Positions 1-10,542 are shown, counted from the first letter of the stretch. The stretch is 64,000 nucleotides of DNA from Sphingopyxis sp. PET50 (GCF_025244705.1 NZ_CP104207.1:2232001-2296000); one strand, 5' to 3'. Notes: generated by a model not told the origin, from the sequence alone. Program-made: numbers and translations.

Positions 1-2
1 GC

Positions 3-831
3 GCCTATACGACGCAGGCCGAGGTGCCGGTGCTGCAGAACAACTGCAACGCCACGGGCTGCGCCGTCGTGCCGTCGGGCAAATATGAGGTCGTCACGGT
101 CGCGCTCGTCGGCATGCATGTCGTCGGTTATGTCGACAATCACCCCGAATTCCTGTGGGCGACCTTCGAGCACAAGCTGAACGCGCCGATGTTCGCCGAC
201 AACAGCTTCAGCTTCGACGCCAATGCCAGCAATCCCGGCAATTTCACCTTCTACAAGGCCGGGACACCCTATTCGCAATCGGCCTTGCTCGTCGAAACCA
301 ACACCAATCCCGCCACCGTCGCTTTCGACGTGGCGACGGGCAAATTCTCGCCCGCGACGCAGATCGTCCAGATGAACCGGACGGGCGGCGACACGCAGCC
401 GAACGGCCCGTCGAACATCACCGCCATCAACGTCGCGTCGCAGAAGGCCGTGCGGCAATTTCCCGAACAATTCGCCGCTGCAATATTATAATCTGATCGG
501 CACCGCCTGGTTCAAGCCGAACACCTATGTCACGTCCACCGCGGGCTGGCAGAATCTGAACCAGACCAATGCGGTCGGTGCGATCAGCCTGATGAACAGC
601 ACCGCGGAGACCTTTCTGCAGAGCGCCAAGGGGCAGCAAGGTAATAATTGCTTCGAATGCCACAGCGCGACGAGCTTTTCCTATCAGGGCATCCAGCCAA
701 AGGCGCTGACCCCGCGCCGCGTCGCGATCAGCCATCTGATCGCGGTGGGTTCGGCCTATGAGGTTCCGAATACCCTGCCGGTCAAGTCGAGCGGAACAGC
801 GCCGACGGCAAAGGCCATGCCGAGGAAATAG
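3..831 (+). CDS. c-type cytochrome-like protein, 5' partial, frameshifted as read
   Basis: The gene runs in from the left edge, so its start is not visible. About 149 codons in one frame lead to a break near base 451, and the rest is in the next frame to the stop at 829-831. Dropping T451 gives one continuous 275-residue reading, with GCCGGCGGC restored and the join reading KAGGNFPNNSPLQYYNLIG. The C-terminal part holds a single haem c motif, NCFECHS (CxxCH). The upstream part (GMHVVGYVDNHPEFLWATFEH) is conserved-looking but I do not recognise its family. It is probably an exported, haem-binding protein, but the signal peptide would lie outside the window. Substrate and partner are unknown. 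The break is more likely a sequence error than decay, because the protein reads well on both sides. Confidence 0.6.
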
Positions 832-852
832 AGCTGCACTGGGTCGCAGTCG

Positions 853-887
853 CATGACCCCGGGTCCCGCAAGGATCCGGGGTCATG
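853..887. terminator. strong hairpin after the cytochrome-like gene
   Basis: An 11-bp perfect stem (CATGACCCCGG with CCGGGGTCATG) extends inward to about 15 bp with one G-T pair, closing a 5-base loop CGCAA. It lies 22 bases after the stop of the upstream gene and before the 3' end of the facing LuxR-type gene, so it fits a bidirectional terminator. There is no clear T-run on either side, so intrinsic termination is not certain. Confidence 0.45.
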
Positions 888-989
888 TCTATTGCGGGTT
901 GAAAAGCCGCAGGCAACAGGGTTTTGGCAAATGGCCGGTTCGGGAGCGGATTACGGACCGTCCGCAAGGCGTCCCCGCCGCGAAAAGGT

Positions 990-1385
990 TCAATAATCCG
1001 CCAGCAACCGCACCAGTTCGGTCTGGCGGCGCGCGCCGGTCTTGTCGAATACCGCCTGCAACTGGTTGCGCACCGTGTTGCGCGTGATCCTGCGTGCCGC
1101 GGCATAATCCGCGGTGCTGCCGCCATCGGCGATGTGCAGCGCGAGCAGCGCCTCCGACGCGGTCAAACCGAACATCCGTCCCAGCCGTTCGACCCGCGCC
1201 GCCGCATCCTCGGCGATTTCGATGACCAGTTCCATGCCCATTTCGGCATAGTCGCCCGCGACCCCGGTCACGATCTCGACCGCGCGCCGCTTGGCGTCTG
1301 GATAGAGCCGCACATAGTCGGCGAGCGTTTCCGATGTAGCGACCATCGCCTCCACAGCCTTGCGGCCGGTCCCCTTGATGCGCAT
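990..1385 (-). CDS. Small LuxR-type HTH transcriptional regulator
   Basis: This is a 131-residue protein whose last 60 or so residues form a LuxR/GerE helix-turn-helix (LTASEALLALHIADGGSTADYAAARRI in outline, then NTVRNQLQAVFDKTG and a closing ELVRLL helix). The N-terminal 65 residues are mostly helical and match no receiver or autoinducer domain that I can see, so the signal is unknown. I chose the ATG at 1385 because AGGGGG lies a few bases upstream; a longer reading to 1454 has no better site. It is divergent from the esterase at 1445 with 59 bp between them, so it may regulate that gene and itself. No obvious operator palindrome was found in that gap. Confidence 0.75.
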   Translation of the reverse strand: MRIKGTGRKAVEAMVATSETLADYVRLYPDAKRRAVEIVTGVAGDYAEMGMELVIEIAEDAAARVERLGRMFGLTASEALLALHIADGGSTADYAAARRITRNTVRNQLQAVFDKTGARRQTELVRLLADY

Positions 1386-1444
1386 CGCAGCACCCCCTAA
1401 AACCCTTGGAAGATAGCCGATTTCGGCGTCTGGAGGAACAGGCG

Positions 1445-2440
1445 ATGGCGGCACTGGCGCTCGACCTGCCGGGGGTGGAGGTGACGGCGATGCCGCGCGC
1501 CACCCCGCGCGCCCGCCGCGCCCTCCTCGACCTTGGCGTCGCGCTACCTTGGCGGCTCGGCGGCTGGCTCGTCGCCACCGAACTCGCGCGCGCCGCCGCG
1601 ATCGCCGACCCTGCGGAACAGCGCGAACGATACCGCACGCTGCGCGAGCGCTACGTCGCGCTCGAAGCCAAGCACATCGCCACGCTCAACGTCGCGACCG
1701 GTGGTCTTTCGGTCGAGCGCCCGCTCGCGAACGGCCCCGCCATGTCGTGGATCGACGGCCCCGGTTTCCGGCGCGACATGGTGCTGCTCTATGTCCCCGG
1801 CGGATCGTTCGTCGTGCCGCGCAGCCCGCATTTCACCGCGATGATCGCGCGCATCGCGAGGGAAGCGGGCGCGAAGGTGATGATCGGCGACTATCGCCTC
1901 GCCCCCGAATTTCCAGCCCCCGCCGCGATCGGCGATGTCGAGACCGCCGCCGAGCTTCTGATCGCGCGCGGCCACGCCGCGGAGAATATCGTCCTCGTCG
2001 CCGAATCGGCCGGCTGCGGCATCGCGCTCGCGGCCACGCAGCGCCTCGTCGCGCGTGGGCACCGGCTGGCGGGGCTCGCCTTCCTGTCGCCGTGGATCGA
2101 CCCCGATCCCGCGCGCCGCGATGTCCACCCGGTCGCGCGCCAGTGCGCCCGCCTCTACCTCGGCTCCGCCGATCCGCGCGCCCCTTCGATCAATCCCGCC
2201 TATGGCACGATGCGCGGCCTGCCGCCGATCGCGATCCACGCCAACCGCCGCGACCCGATGTTCGCCGACGCCGACATGCTCGTGCGCCGCGCCGCCGCCG
2301 CGGGCGTGCCCGTCGAACTGCGCGCCTGGCCGGGGCGCATGCATGTGCTCGAACGCCACGACGACCCCGATGCGCGCCGCTCGGTCGCCGAACTCGCCGC
2401 CTTCATCGCCCGCTGCCAGCCCTACCGCACCGTGGCTTAG
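1445..2440 (+). CDS. Alpha/beta hydrolase, HSL-type esterase/lipase
   Basis: This 331-residue protein is an alpha/beta hydrolase of the hormone-sensitive-lipase group. The oxyanion-hole segment reads YVPGGSF, a variant of the usual HGGGF. The nucleophile elbow is AESAG (GDSAG-like), the acid is in RRDPMFADA, and the histidine is in GRMHVLE near the C-terminus. It probably hydrolyses short to medium acyl esters in the cytoplasm, as no signal peptide is visible. I chose ATG 1445 because GGAGG stands 8 bases before it; an in-frame ATG at 1406 lacks such a site. It is divergent from the LuxR-type gene and followed by a repeat before guaA. The loss of the first oxyanion His is unusual but does occur in related families. 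Confidence 0.8.
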   Translation: MAALALDLPGVEVTAMPRATPRARRALLDLGVALPWRLGGWLVATELARAAAIADPAEQRERYRTLRERYVALEAKHIATLNVATGGLSVERPLANGPAMSWIDGPGFRRDMVLLYVPGGSFVVPRSPHFTAMIARIAREAGAKVMIGDYRLAPEFPAPAAIGDVETAAELLIARGHAAENIVLVAESAGCGIALAATQRLVARGHRLAGLAFLSPWIDPDPARRDVHPVARQCARLYLGSADPRAPSINPAYGTMRGLPPIAIHANRRDPMFADADMLVRRAAAAGVPVELRAWPGRMHVLERHDDPDARRSVAELAAFIARCQPYRTVA

Positions 2441-2460
2441 CGTATCGGATTCTCTCGTCA

Positions 2461-2560
2461 CCGCAGCCCTGAGCCTGTCGAAGCCTGTCCTGAGCACCTG
2501 CAAGGCAGTCGAAGGGGGCGCTTCTCGGATAGGCGCCGTTCGACAGGCTCAGGGCTGCGG
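2461..2560. repeat. Intergenic inverted repeat, TTCGACAGGCTCAG family
   Basis: Perfect 22-bp arms (2461-2482 and 2539-2560) face each other; the right arm begins TTCGACAGGCTCAGGGC. A degenerate copy of the core lies between them. The same core (TTCGACAAGCTCAG) returns at 18.7-18.8 kb, so this is a dispersed REP-like family. It lies between the esterase and guaA and could act as a terminator or attenuation hairpin. Confidence 0.8.
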
Positions 2561-2637
2561 TGAAATTTCGCCACGACAGGCTTGGGAAAAGGCCTGGAAA
2601 TACTGGACAGGCGCGGGGTCCCTCCTTAGGTGGCGCC

Positions 2638-4212
2638 ATGTCCATCCAACCTTCCGAATCCATCCTGATCGTCGACTTCGGCAGCCAGGTGACCCAGCTC
2701 ATCGCCCGCCGCGTCCGCGAAGCCGGGGTGTATAGCGAAATCGTCCCCTTCAGCGCCGCGGCGGCCGCGCTCGAGCGGATGCAGCCGAAGGGCGTGATCC
2801 TGTCGGGCTCACCGGCTTCGGTCCCCGCGGACGGCAGCCCGCGCGCGCCGCAATCGGTCTTCGACAGCGGCCTCCCGATCCTCGGCATCTGCTACGGCCA
2901 GCAGGTGATGAGCCAGCAGCTCGGCGGCCGGGTCGAGCCCGGCGGCACCGACGGCGAGCGCGACGGCGAATTCGGCCGCGCCTTCCTGACCGTCACCGAG
3001 CCCTGCGTCCTTTTCGACGGATTGTGGGAGGTCGGCGAACGCCACCAAGTGTGGATGAGCCACGGCGACCGCGTCACCCAATTCGCCCCCGGCTTCCGTA
3101 TCGTCGCGGTCAGCGACGGCGCGCCTTTCGCGCTGATCGCCGACGACGATCGCCGCTATTATGGCACGCAGTTCCACCCCGAGGTCGTCCACACCCCCGA
3201 TGGCGCCAAGCTGATCGCGAATTTCGTCCGCCACGTCTGCGGCTGCGCGGGCGACTGGACGATGGCCGAGTTCCGCGCCACCAAGATCGCCGAGATCCGC
3301 GAACAGGTCGGCGGCCAGCGCGTGCTGTGCGGCCTGTCGGGCGGCGTCGACAGCGCGGTCGCCGCGGTGCTGATCCACGAGGCGATCGGCGAGCAGCTCA
3401 CCTGCGTCTTCGTCGATCACGGCCTGCTGCGCATGAACGAACGCGAACAGGTCGAACGCCTGTTCCGCGATCATTACAATATCCCGCTCGTCGTGGTCGA
3501 TGCTGAGGAACGCTTCATGGCCGGCCTCGCGGGCGTCACCGACCCCGAAAAAAAGCGCAAGTTCATTGGCGCCGAATTCATCAATGTGTTCGAAGAGGAA
3601 GCAAAGAAGATCGGCGGCGCCGATTTCCTCGCGCAGGGCACGCTCTACCCCGACGTGATCGAGAGCGTCAGCTTCACCGGCGGGCCGAGCGTCACGATCA
3701 AGAGCCACCACAATGTCGGCGGCCTGCCCGAACGCATGAACATGAAGCTGGTCGAGCCGCTGCGCGAACTGTTCAAGGACGAGGTCCGCCTGCTCGGCAA
3801 GGAACTCGGTCTCCCCGACATCTTCGTCGGCCGCCACCCCTTTCCCGGCCCCGGCCTCGCGATCCGCATTCCGGGCGAGGTGTCGAAAGAGCGTTGCGAC
3901 ATCCTCCGCAAGGCCGATGCCGTCTATCTCGAGGAAATCCGCAATGCCGGCCTCTATGACGCGATCTGGCAGGCCTTTGCCGTTCTGCTCCCCGTCAAGA
4001 CCGTCGGCGTGATGGGCGACGGGCGCACCTACGACCATGTCTGCGCGCTGCGCGCCGTCACCTCGACCGACGGCATGACCGCCGACATCTATCCGTTCGA
4101 CGCCGCCTTCCTGTCGCGCTGCGCGACGCGTATCATCAACGAGGTGCAGGGCATCAACCGCGTGGTCTATGACTATACGTCGAAGCCGCCCGGCACGATC
4201 GAGTGGGAGTGA
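2638..4212 (+). CDS. guaA: GMP synthase (glutamine-hydrolysing)
   Basis: GuaA converts XMP to GMP using ATP and glutamine, in the cytoplasm. The 524-residue length is normal. The N-terminal class I amidotransferase has the nucleophile Cys85 in GICYGQQ and its His-Glu pair in FHPEV. The ATP-pyrophosphatase domain has the PP-loop LSGGVDS. The C-terminal dimerisation domain ends IEWE as in other GuaA proteins. The start at 2638 gives the usual N-terminus ([20 protein letters not shown]); upstream in-frame starts would run into the repeat. The GFA-family gene follows 6 bases later and then purT, so guaA may be read with another purine gene. Confidence 0.97.
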   Translation: MSIQPSESILIVDFGSQVTQLIARRVREAGVYSEIVPFSAAAAALERMQPKGVILSGSPASVPADGSPRAPQSVFDSGLPILGICYGQQVMSQQLGGRVEPGGTDGERDGEFGRAFLTVTEPCVLFDGLWEVGERHQVWMSHGDRVTQFAPGFRIVAVSDGAPFALIADDDRRYYGTQFHPEVVHTPDGAKLIANFVRHVCGCAGDWTMAEFRATKIAEIREQVGGQRVLCGLSGGVDSAVAAVLIHEAIGEQLTCVFVDHGLLRMNEREQVERLFRDHYNIPLVVVDAEERFMAGLAGVTDPEKKRKFIGAEFINVFEEEAKKIGGADFLAQGTLYPDVIESVSFTGGPSVTIKSHHNVGGLPERMNMKLVEPLRELFKDEVRLLGKELGLPDIFVGRHPFPGPGLAIRIPGEVSKERCDILRKADAVYLEEIRNAGLYDAIWQAFAVLLPVKTVGVMGDGRTYDHVCALRAVTSTDGMTADIYPFDAAFLSRCATRIINEVQGINRVVYDYTSKPPGTIEWE

Positions 4213-4218
4213 TCCGAC

Positions 4219-4713
4219 ATGAGCAATCGCCCCGAACGTCTTGACGTCGAAGCCTCGGGCGGCTGCCAGTGCGGTGCGGTGCGCTGGCATGTCACCGCGG
4301 TGCTCGACACGTCGCACATCTGCCATTGCCGCATGTGCCAGAAGGCGGCGGGCAATTTCTTTGCCGCGCTGATCGGTGTCCCCCGCGACGCGATCACCTG
4401 GACGCGCGGCACTCCCGCAACCTTCAACAGCTCGGACAAGGCCGCGCGCGGTTTCTGCCGGGATTGCGGCACGCCGCTGACCTATGATTATTTCGACAGC
4501 AAGAACATCAACCTGACGACCGGCTCGTTCGACGATCCGTCGCAATTCCCGCCCCGCTTCCAGTTCGGCGCCGAGGGACGCCTCGCGGTGTTCGCCAACC
4601 TCCCCGTGCAGGACGAGGGCGCGACCGAAAAAACCATGGCCGGCGTCGTCGCCGCGATCGCCGCGAGCAACCACCAACATCCCGACCACGACACCGAAAG
4701 CTGGCCCGCATGA
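4219..4713 (+). CDS. GFA family (CENP-V/GFA domain) protein
   Basis: This 164-residue protein has the zinc-binding cysteines of the glutathione-dependent formaldehyde-activating (GFA/Mss4-like) fold: GGCQCG near residue 15, CHCRMC near residue 36 and CRDCG near residue 80. Known members bind zinc, and some react with S-hydroxymethyl-glutathione or other thiol adducts; most have no proven substrate. It starts 6 bases after guaA and its stop overlaps the purT start (ATGA), so it is part of the guaA-purT transcript. Its role there is not evident. The family is clear; the substrate is not. Confidence 0.85.
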   Translation: MSNRPERLDVEASGGCQCGAVRWHVTAVLDTSHICHCRMCQKAAGNFFAALIGVPRDAITWTRGTPATFNSSDKAARGFCRDCGTPLTYDYFDSKNINLTTGSFDDPSQFPPRFQFGAEGRLAVFANLPVQDEGATEKTMAGVVAAIAASNHQHPDHDTESWPA

Positions 4714-5888
4714 CTCCCACCGCCACCATCCTGCTGCTCGGTTCGGGCGAACTCGGGCGCGAGTTCGTCATTTCGGCGAAGCGCCTGGGGTGCCGCGTCA
4801 TCGCCTGCGACAGCTACGAAGGCGCCCCCGCGATGCAGGTCGCCGACGGATATGAGGTTTTCCCGATGCTCAACGGCGACGCGCTGCGCCGGGCGATCGA
4901 AAAGCACCGGCCCGACCATATCGTCCCCGAGATCGAGGCGATCCGCACCGAGATTCTCGCCGAGGTCGAGGCCGAGGGTTTTCACGTCGTGCCTTCCGCG
5001 CGCGCCGCGCAGCTGACGATGAACCGCGATGCGATCCGCGACCTGGCGGCGAACGAGCTTGGCCTCACCACCTCGGCCTTCGAATATGCGGAGACGCGCG
5101 AGGCGCTGATCGCCGCCGCGAGCCGCATCGGCTTCCCGCTCGTCGTCAAGCCCGTCATGTCCTCGTCGGGCAAGGGGCAAAGCACGGTCAGGGACGCCAC
5201 CGGCATCGACGCCGCCTGGGATTATGCCGCCGCAGGCATGCGCGGCGACCGGCTGCGCGTGATCGCCGAGGCCTTCATCGACTTCGACTATGAAATCACC
5301 CTGCTGACGGTACGCCACAAGGACGGCGTCGCCTTCTGCCCGCCGATCGGCCACCGCCAGGAACGCGGCGACTATCGCGAAAGCTGGCAGCCCGCCGCGA
5401 TGTCGGCGGCGGCGCTGGAATCGGCGCAGGACATGGCGGCCAAGGTCGTCGATGCGCTCGGCGGCCACGGCATCTTCGGGGTCGAATTCTTCGTGAAGGG
5501 CGACCAGGTCATCTTCTCCGAGCTCTCGCCACGCCCGCACGACACTGGCATGGTGACGCTCATTTCACAGGGCCTCTCCGAATTCGATCTCCACGCCCGC
5601 GCGATCCTGGGGCTGCCGATCCCCGCGATCGAGGTTTCCGACGCCAGCGCGAGCGCGGTGCTGCTCGCCGACCGCGACGCCCGGGATTTCGCGATCACCG
5701 GCCTGGCCGAGGCGCTGACGCCGCCGAACGCCCGCACCGCCGTCGACGCGCGCATCTTCGGAAAGCCGGTCACGCGCCCCTATCGCCGCATGGGCGTCGC
5801 GCTCGCGAAGGTCTCGGGCGGTACGACCGACGACGCCCGCGCGGCGGCGGTCGCGGCGGCAGGCAAGTTGCGCATCGCCTATCGCTAG
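4710..5888 (+). CDS. purT: Formate-dependent phosphoribosylglycinamide formyltransferase 2
   Basis: PurT makes formyl-GAR from GAR, formate and ATP, the folate-independent route for the third step of purine synthesis. The protein is 392 residues, the family norm. The N-terminal domain starts [13 protein letters not shown], and the ATP-grasp core contains [16 protein letters not shown] and the metal-site segment [25 protein letters not shown]. The ATG overlaps the previous gene's stop by 4 bases, so translation is probably coupled. Together with guaA (just upstream) and purA (at 23.8 kb) it places three purine genes in the window, though purA is separate. Confidence 0.97.
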   Translation: MTPTATILLLGSGELGREFVISAKRLGCRVIACDSYEGAPAMQVADGYEVFPMLNGDALRRAIEKHRPDHIVPEIEAIRTEILAEVEAEGFHVVPSARAAQLTMNRDAIRDLAANELGLTTSAFEYAETREALIAAASRIGFPLVVKPVMSSSGKGQSTVRDATGIDAAWDYAAAGMRGDRLRVIAEAFIDFDYEITLLTVRHKDGVAFCPPIGHRQERGDYRESWQPAAMSAAALESAQDMAAKVVDALGGHGIFGVEFFVKGDQVIFSELSPRPHDTGMVTLISQGLSEFDLHARAILGLPIPAIEVSDASASAVLLADRDARDFAITGLAEALTPPNARTAVDARIFGKPVTRPYRRMGVALAKVSGGTTDDARAAAVAAAGKLRIAYR

Positions 5889-5917
5889 CACCGGCGGGCG
5901 CTGCTACACCGCCCGCC

Positions 5918-8728
5918 ATGTCCGAGAAGAATCATCTCTATCTGGTCGACGGCTCCGGCTACATCTTCCGCGCCTATCACCGCCTGCCGCCGCTGACCAA
6001 CCCGCAAGGGACGCCGGTCGGCGCGGTCTATGGCTATACCACCATGTTGTGGAAGCTCGCGAAGGACCTCAACGACGCCGAGGAACCGACGCACCTCGCG
6101 GTCATCCTCGACCATAGCAGCCAGTCGTTCCGCAACGAGATCTACGATCAGTACAAGGCGAACCGGCCCGACCCGCCCGAGGATCTGGTCCCGCAATTCC
6201 CTCTGATCCGCGACGCGACGCGTGCCTTTTCGCTGCCCTGCGTCGAGCTGGCGGGGTATGAAGCCGACGACCTGATCGCCAGCTATACCGAGGCGGCGGT
6301 CGCCGCGGGCTGGGACGTCACCATCGTGTCGTCCGACAAGGATCTGATGCAGCTGGTCCGCCAGCCTGCCGAAGGCCCGCAGGTCGACATGCTCGACACG
6401 ATGAAGAACATCCATATCGGGCTGGACGGCGTCGCCGAGAAATTCGGGGTCGCGCCCGACCGCGTCGGCGACGTGCTCGCGCTGATGGGCGACAGCGTCG
6501 ACAATGTCCCCGGCGTGCGCGGCATCGGGCCGAAGACCGCAACCAAGCTGATCCAGGAATATGGCGACCTCGAAGCGGCGCTCGCAGGGGCCGAAACGAT
6601 GAAGCCGTCGAAGCTGCGCGACAATCTGATCGAACATGCCGACATGGCGCGGCTGTCGCGCGTGCTGGTCGAGCTGAAACGCGACGTGCCGCTGCCGCAG
6701 CCGCTCGACGAGATGGTGCTGGGCGACATTCCGCCCGCGCCGCTGAAAAGCTTTCTCGACGAACATGGCTTCCGTTCGCTCTCGGCGAAGCTGGACAATG
6801 GCGCGACACCGGGTGGTCCACCGATCCCGGCGCGCAAGCCGTCCAGCCCGGCAGCGGAGACCGCGGCGCCCTCGACCCCGACCCTGCCGCCGATGCCCGC
6901 GATCGACCGGTCGCTCTATGAAACGGTGATCACCGTCGAAGCGCTCGACCGCTGGATCGCCGATGCCCGTGCCGCCCATGTCGTCGCGGTCGACACCGAA
7001 ACCGCGAGCCTCGACAGCGTCACCGGCGCCCTCGTCGGGGTCAGCCTGTCCACCGGTCCGGGCAAGGCCTGCTATATCCCGCTCGGCCATGGCGGCACCG
7101 ACATGTTCGCCGAAAAGCCCGAGCAGATTCCGATGCGGGACGCCCTGGATCGGCTGCGCGCACTGTTCGCCGACGATGCGGTGCTGAAAGTCGGCCACAA
7201 TCTGAAATATGACATCGGCGTGCTCGCGCAGCACGGCGTCCGCATCACCCCTTATGACGACACGATGGTGATGAGCTTCGCGCTCGATGCCGGCAAGCAC
7301 GGCCACGGTCTCGACGAATTGTCGAAGCTGCACCTCGACCATGCCTGCCTGTCGTTCAAGGAAATCTGCGGCGTCGGGAAATCGCAGATCAGCTTCGCCG
7401 AAGTGCAGCTCGACCGCGCGACCCAATATGCGGCGGAGGATGCCGAGGTCGCCTGGCGGTTGTGGAAGCTGCTCAAGCTCCGCCTGCCGCTCGAAGGCGG
7501 AACGCGCATCTATGAAATGGTCGACCGCCCCCTCGCCGCGATCGTCGAGACGATGGAGCGCGCCGGGATCACCGTCAACCGCGACTATCTCGCGCGCCTG
7601 TCGGGCGAATTCGCCGCCGAGATGCTGCGCATGGAGGGCGAGATCCACGCGCTCGCGGGCCAGCCCTTCACCATCGGCAGCCCCAAGCAGCTCGGCGAGA
7701 TATTGTTCGACAAGCTCGGGCTGAAGGGCGGACGCAAGGGCAAGTCGGGCGACTGGTCCACCGACCAGACCGAGCTCGAACGGCTCGAACGCGACGGCGT
7801 GCCGATCGCGCGCAAGATCCTCGAATGGCGCCAGCTCGCCAAGCTCAAATCGACCTACACCGACGCGCTGCAGCAACAGATCAACGCAAAGACCGGCCGC
7901 GTCCACACCAGCTACAGCCTGGTCGGCGCGCAGACGGGACGCCTGTCCTCCACCGATCCGAACCTGCAGAATATCCCGATCCGCACCGAGATCGGCCGCC
8001 AGCTCCGCGACGCGTTCATCGCCGCGCCCGGCCATGTGCTGATGGCGGCCGACTATAGCCAGATCGAGCTGCGGCTGGCCGCGCACATGGCCGATGTGCC
8101 CGAACTCAAGGAGGCGTTCGCGCGGGGGCAGGACATCCACGCCGCGACCGCGATCGAATTGTTCGGCGAGGTCAACCGCGACACGCGCGCCAAGGCGAAG
8201 ACGGTCAATTTCTCGATCCTCTACGGCATTTCGCGCTGGGGCCTCGCCGGCCGGATCGAGGTTACGCCCGACGAGGCGCAGGCGCTGATTGCGCGCTATT
8301 TCGAGCGCTTCCCGGGTATCTCGGACTATATCACCGACACGCTCGAAACCGCGCGCGCGCGCGGCTATACCGAAACCCTCTTCGGCCGGAAGACCTGGTT
8401 CCCGCGCATCAAGGCGCCGAACCAGAACGAGCGCGCGGGCAGCGAACGCGCCGCGATCAACGCGCCGATCCAGGGCACCAGCGCCGACCTGATCAAGCGC
8501 GCGATGGCGCGCATGCCCGCCGCGCTCGCCGAGGCTGGCCTGTCCGACGTCAAGATGCTGCTCCAGGTCCATGACGAACTGGTGTTCGAGGCGCCCGAGG
8601 ACAAGGCTGCGGCGGCGGGCGAGGTCATCCGCCGCGTGATGATGGCCGCCGCCGAGCCCGCGCTCACCCTGTCGGTCCCGCTGGAGGTCGAAATCGGCAC
8701 CGGCAAGAGCTGGGGCGAAGCGCACTGA
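5918..8728 (+). CDS. polA: DNA polymerase I
   Basis: This 936-residue protein fills repair gaps and removes RNA primers. The N-terminal 290 or so residues are the 5'-3' nuclease domain (KNHLYLVDGSGYIFRAYH, then a GVRGIGPKTA helix-hairpin-helix). The middle 3'-5' exonuclease domain looks active: VDTETASLD, HNLKYDIG and YAAEDAEVAW carry the expected acidic residues. The polymerase domain has motif A DYSQIELR, the O-helix segment AKTVNFSILYG and motif C VHDEL. A Pro/Ala-rich linker separates the nuclease and exonuclease domains near residue 310. It starts 29 bases after purT on the same strand. Nothing is missing. Confidence 0.97.
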   Translation: MSEKNHLYLVDGSGYIFRAYHRLPPLTNPQGTPVGAVYGYTTMLWKLAKDLNDAEEPTHLAVILDHSSQSFRNEIYDQYKANRPDPPEDLVPQFPLIRDATRAFSLPCVELAGYEADDLIASYTEAAVAAGWDVTIVSSDKDLMQLVRQPAEGPQVDMLDTMKNIHIGLDGVAEKFGVAPDRVGDVLALMGDSVDNVPGVRGIGPKTATKLIQEYGDLEAALAGAETMKPSKLRDNLIEHADMARLSRVLVELKRDVPLPQPLDEMVLGDIPPAPLKSFLDEHGFRSLSAKLDNGATPGGPPIPARKPSSPAAETAAPSTPTLPPMPAIDRSLYETVITVEALDRWIADARAAHVVAVDTETASLDSVTGALVGVSLSTGPGKACYIPLGHGGTDMFAEKPEQIPMRDALDRLRALFADDAVLKVGHNLKYDIGVLAQHGVRITPYDDTMVMSFALDAGKHGHGLDELSKLHLDHACLSFKEICGVGKSQISFAEVQLDRATQYAAEDAEVAWRLWKLLKLRLPLEGGTRIYEMVDRPLAAIVETMERAGITVNRDYLARLSGEFAAEMLRMEGEIHALAGQPFTIGSPKQLGEILFDKLGLKGGRKGKSGDWSTDQTELERLERDGVPIARKILEWRQLAKLKSTYTDALQQQINAKTGRVHTSYSLVGAQTGRLSSTDPNLQNIPIRTEIGRQLRDAFIAAPGHVLMAADYSQIELRLAAHMADVPELKEAFARGQDIHAATAIELFGEVNRDTRAKAKTVNFSILYGISRWGLAGRIEVTPDEAQALIARYFERFPGISDYITDTLETARARGYTETLFGRKTWFPRIKAPNQNERAGSERAAINAPIQGTSADLIKRAMARMPAALAEAGLSDVKMLLQVHDELVFEAPEDKAAAAGEVIRRVMMAAAEPALTLSVPLEVEIGTGKSWGEAH

Positions 8729-8844
8729 ATCAAGTTTGAAATTGCGGGAACCGGGGATTTGCGGCACGCCGCGCCACTGAGGGCCATAGGGGCGCCCGCG
8801 CGAATCGCATGTCGCGCGAACGATCGAGGGAATTTGGGAACAGA

Positions 8845-10542
8845 ATGATCGTCGGCATCGATTTGGGAACGACCAACAGCGCGGCTGCAATTTTCGAAAA
8901 TGGCGAAACCCGGCTGATCCCCAACGCGCTGGGCGACCTGCTGACCCCGTCGGCGGTCGCGATCCTGCCCGACGGCACGACGCTGGTCGGCAAGCCCGCA
9001 CTCAACCACTGGGCGGTCAAGCCCGCGGAAGCGATCACCAGCTTTAAACGCTTCATCGGCACCAACAGAACGATCAGGATCGGCCGCTTCTCCTTCGGCG
9101 CCGAGGATCTGTCGGCGGTGGTGCTGCGCAGCCTGAAGGAGGATATCGAGGCCGCGACGGGGCAGGAGGTGACCGAGGCGGTGATCACCGTCCCCGCCTA
9201 TTTCAACGACAAGCAGCGCAAGGCAACGCGCCGCGCCGGCGAGCTGGCGGGGCTGAAGGTCGCGCGGCTGCTCAACGAGCCCACCGCCGCCGCGCTCGCT
9301 TTCGGGATCGCCGACAAGGAGGACCGCGAACCTTTCCTCGTCTTCGATCTCGGCGGCGGCACCTTCGACGTGTCGATTGTCGAGATGTTCGACGCGATCG
9401 TCGAGGTCCGCGCCTCGTCGGGCGACAACCGGCTCGGCGGCGACGATTTCACCAACGCGATCGTCGCGCACTGGACCGACCAATATCAATTCCCCGCCGA
9501 CATACGGTCGAACCTGCTGCAGGCGCGGCTGTTCCAGGCCGCCGACGCCGCGCGGCGGATGCTGACCGACAAAGAGGAGGCGAATGTCACGCTGACGCTC
9601 GGCGACCGGCAGTTCGACCTCGGCATCGACACCGCGACCTTTGAGAAACTGGCCGAACCGCTGATCGTCCGGCTGCGCGACCCGATCCTGCGCTCGCTGC
9701 GCGACAGCAATCTGCGCATCGAGGCGCTGAGCGATATCGTCCTCGTCGGAGGCGCGACACGCATGCCGATCGTCCGCAAGGCGATCACCAAGATGTTCGG
9801 GCGGTTCCCGAACCATGTCGTCCATCCCGACCATGCCGTCGCCATCGGCGCCGCGATCCAGGCCGGGCTGGTCGAGCGCAACGAAGCACTCGACGAGGTG
9901 CGGCTCACCGACATCTGCCCCTTCACGCTCGGGGTCGAGGTCACCGAATATGACAGCCACGGCCGCCTGCGCGGCGGGCTCTTTTCGCCGATCATCAGCC
10001 GCAACAGCCCGACGCCGATCAGCCGCACCAACGTCTATTCGTCGATGTCGGACAATCAGACGCACATCAAGCTCAACATCTATCAGGGCGAATCGCGCGA
10101 GGTCGCGAACAACATCCTGCTCGGCACGATGGAATTTCCGATTCCCAAGAAACCCGCGGGACAGGTGTCGATCGACTGCCGCTTCACCTATGACACCTCG
10201 GGCCTGCTCGACGTCGACGTCACCATCCCCGAAACCGGCGAGACGCGCTCGATGGTCATCACCGACGACAGCGAGGCGCTGACCCCCGAACAGCTCGAAG
10301 CGCGGCGGCACGAACTCGCCGCGCTCAAGACGCACCCGCGCGACGCGGCGGAGAACCAATATGTGCTCGGCTGGGCGGCGCGCCTCTACGAGGAATATAT
10401 CGACGAACGGCGCGAGCATATCGGACGCATGCTGCTCGATTTCGAAGGGGTGATCGAAACGCAGGACCCGCGCGCGATCGAACAGGCGCGCACCGCCTTT
10501 TCGGCGGCGCTCGCCGAACTCGAAAAGGATTTCCGCCTGTGA
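8845..10542 (+). CDS. hscC: Hsp70-family chaperone, HscC-like
   Basis: This 565-residue Hsp70 is shorter than DnaK (about 640) and matches HscC in length and layout. The ATPase domain shows GIDLGTTNS, the phosphate-2 loop FDLGGGTFDVS and VGGATRMP. The substrate-binding domain follows (FTLGVEVTEY onward), with a short helical lid and no EEVD-like tail. I chose ATG 8845 over 8809 because GAGGGAA lies upstream and the protein then starts MIVGIDLGTT. The next gene, a J-like protein, starts with GTG inside its stop codon. In E. coli, HscC works with the DjlB/DjlC J-proteins, so this pairing supports the HscC assignment. Clients are unknown. The symbol is by resemblance. Confidence 0.8.
   Translation: MIVGIDLGTTNSAAAIFENGETRLIPNALGDLLTPSAVAILPDGTTLVGKPALNHWAVKPAEAITSFKRFIGTNRTIRIGRFSFGAEDLSAVVLRSLKEDIEAATGQEVTEAVITVPAYFNDKQRKATRRAGELAGLKVARLLNEPTAAALAFGIADKEDREPFLVFDLGGGTFDVSIVEMFDAIVEVRASSGDNRLGGDDFTNAIVAHWTDQYQFPADIRSNLLQARLFQAADAARRMLTDKEEANVTLTLGDRQFDLGIDTATFEKLAEPLIVRLRDPILRSLRDSNLRIEALSDIVLVGGATRMPIVRKAITKMFGRFPNHVVHPDHAVAIGAAIQAGLVERNEALDEVRLTDICPFTLGVEVTEYDSHGRLRGGLFSPIISRNSPTPISRTNVYSSMSDNQTHIKLNIYQGESREVANNILLGTMEFPIPKKPAGQVSIDCRFTYDTSGLLDVDVTIPETGETRSMVITDDSEALTPEQLEARRHELAALKTHPRDAAENQYVLGWAARLYEEYIDERREHIGRMLLDFEGVIETQDPRAIEQARTAFSAALAELEKDFRL

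Noticed and set aside
2431..2440. GCTTAGC at the end of the esterase gene, resembling the strings at the frameshift sites
   Set aside because: Here the TAG is a natural stop at the normal family length; restoring GCCGGC would only read into the intergenic repeat.
1544..2503. Open frame opposite the esterase gene
   Set aside because: Shadow frame: low-complexity, no ribosome site, and the plus-strand esterase has all catalytic motifs.
5885..9001. Very long open reading frame on the minus strand opposite polA
   Set aside because: It is antisense to a fully supported polA, is rich in Arg, Asp and Gly as expected from a shadow frame in GC-rich DNA, and has no recognisable motif.
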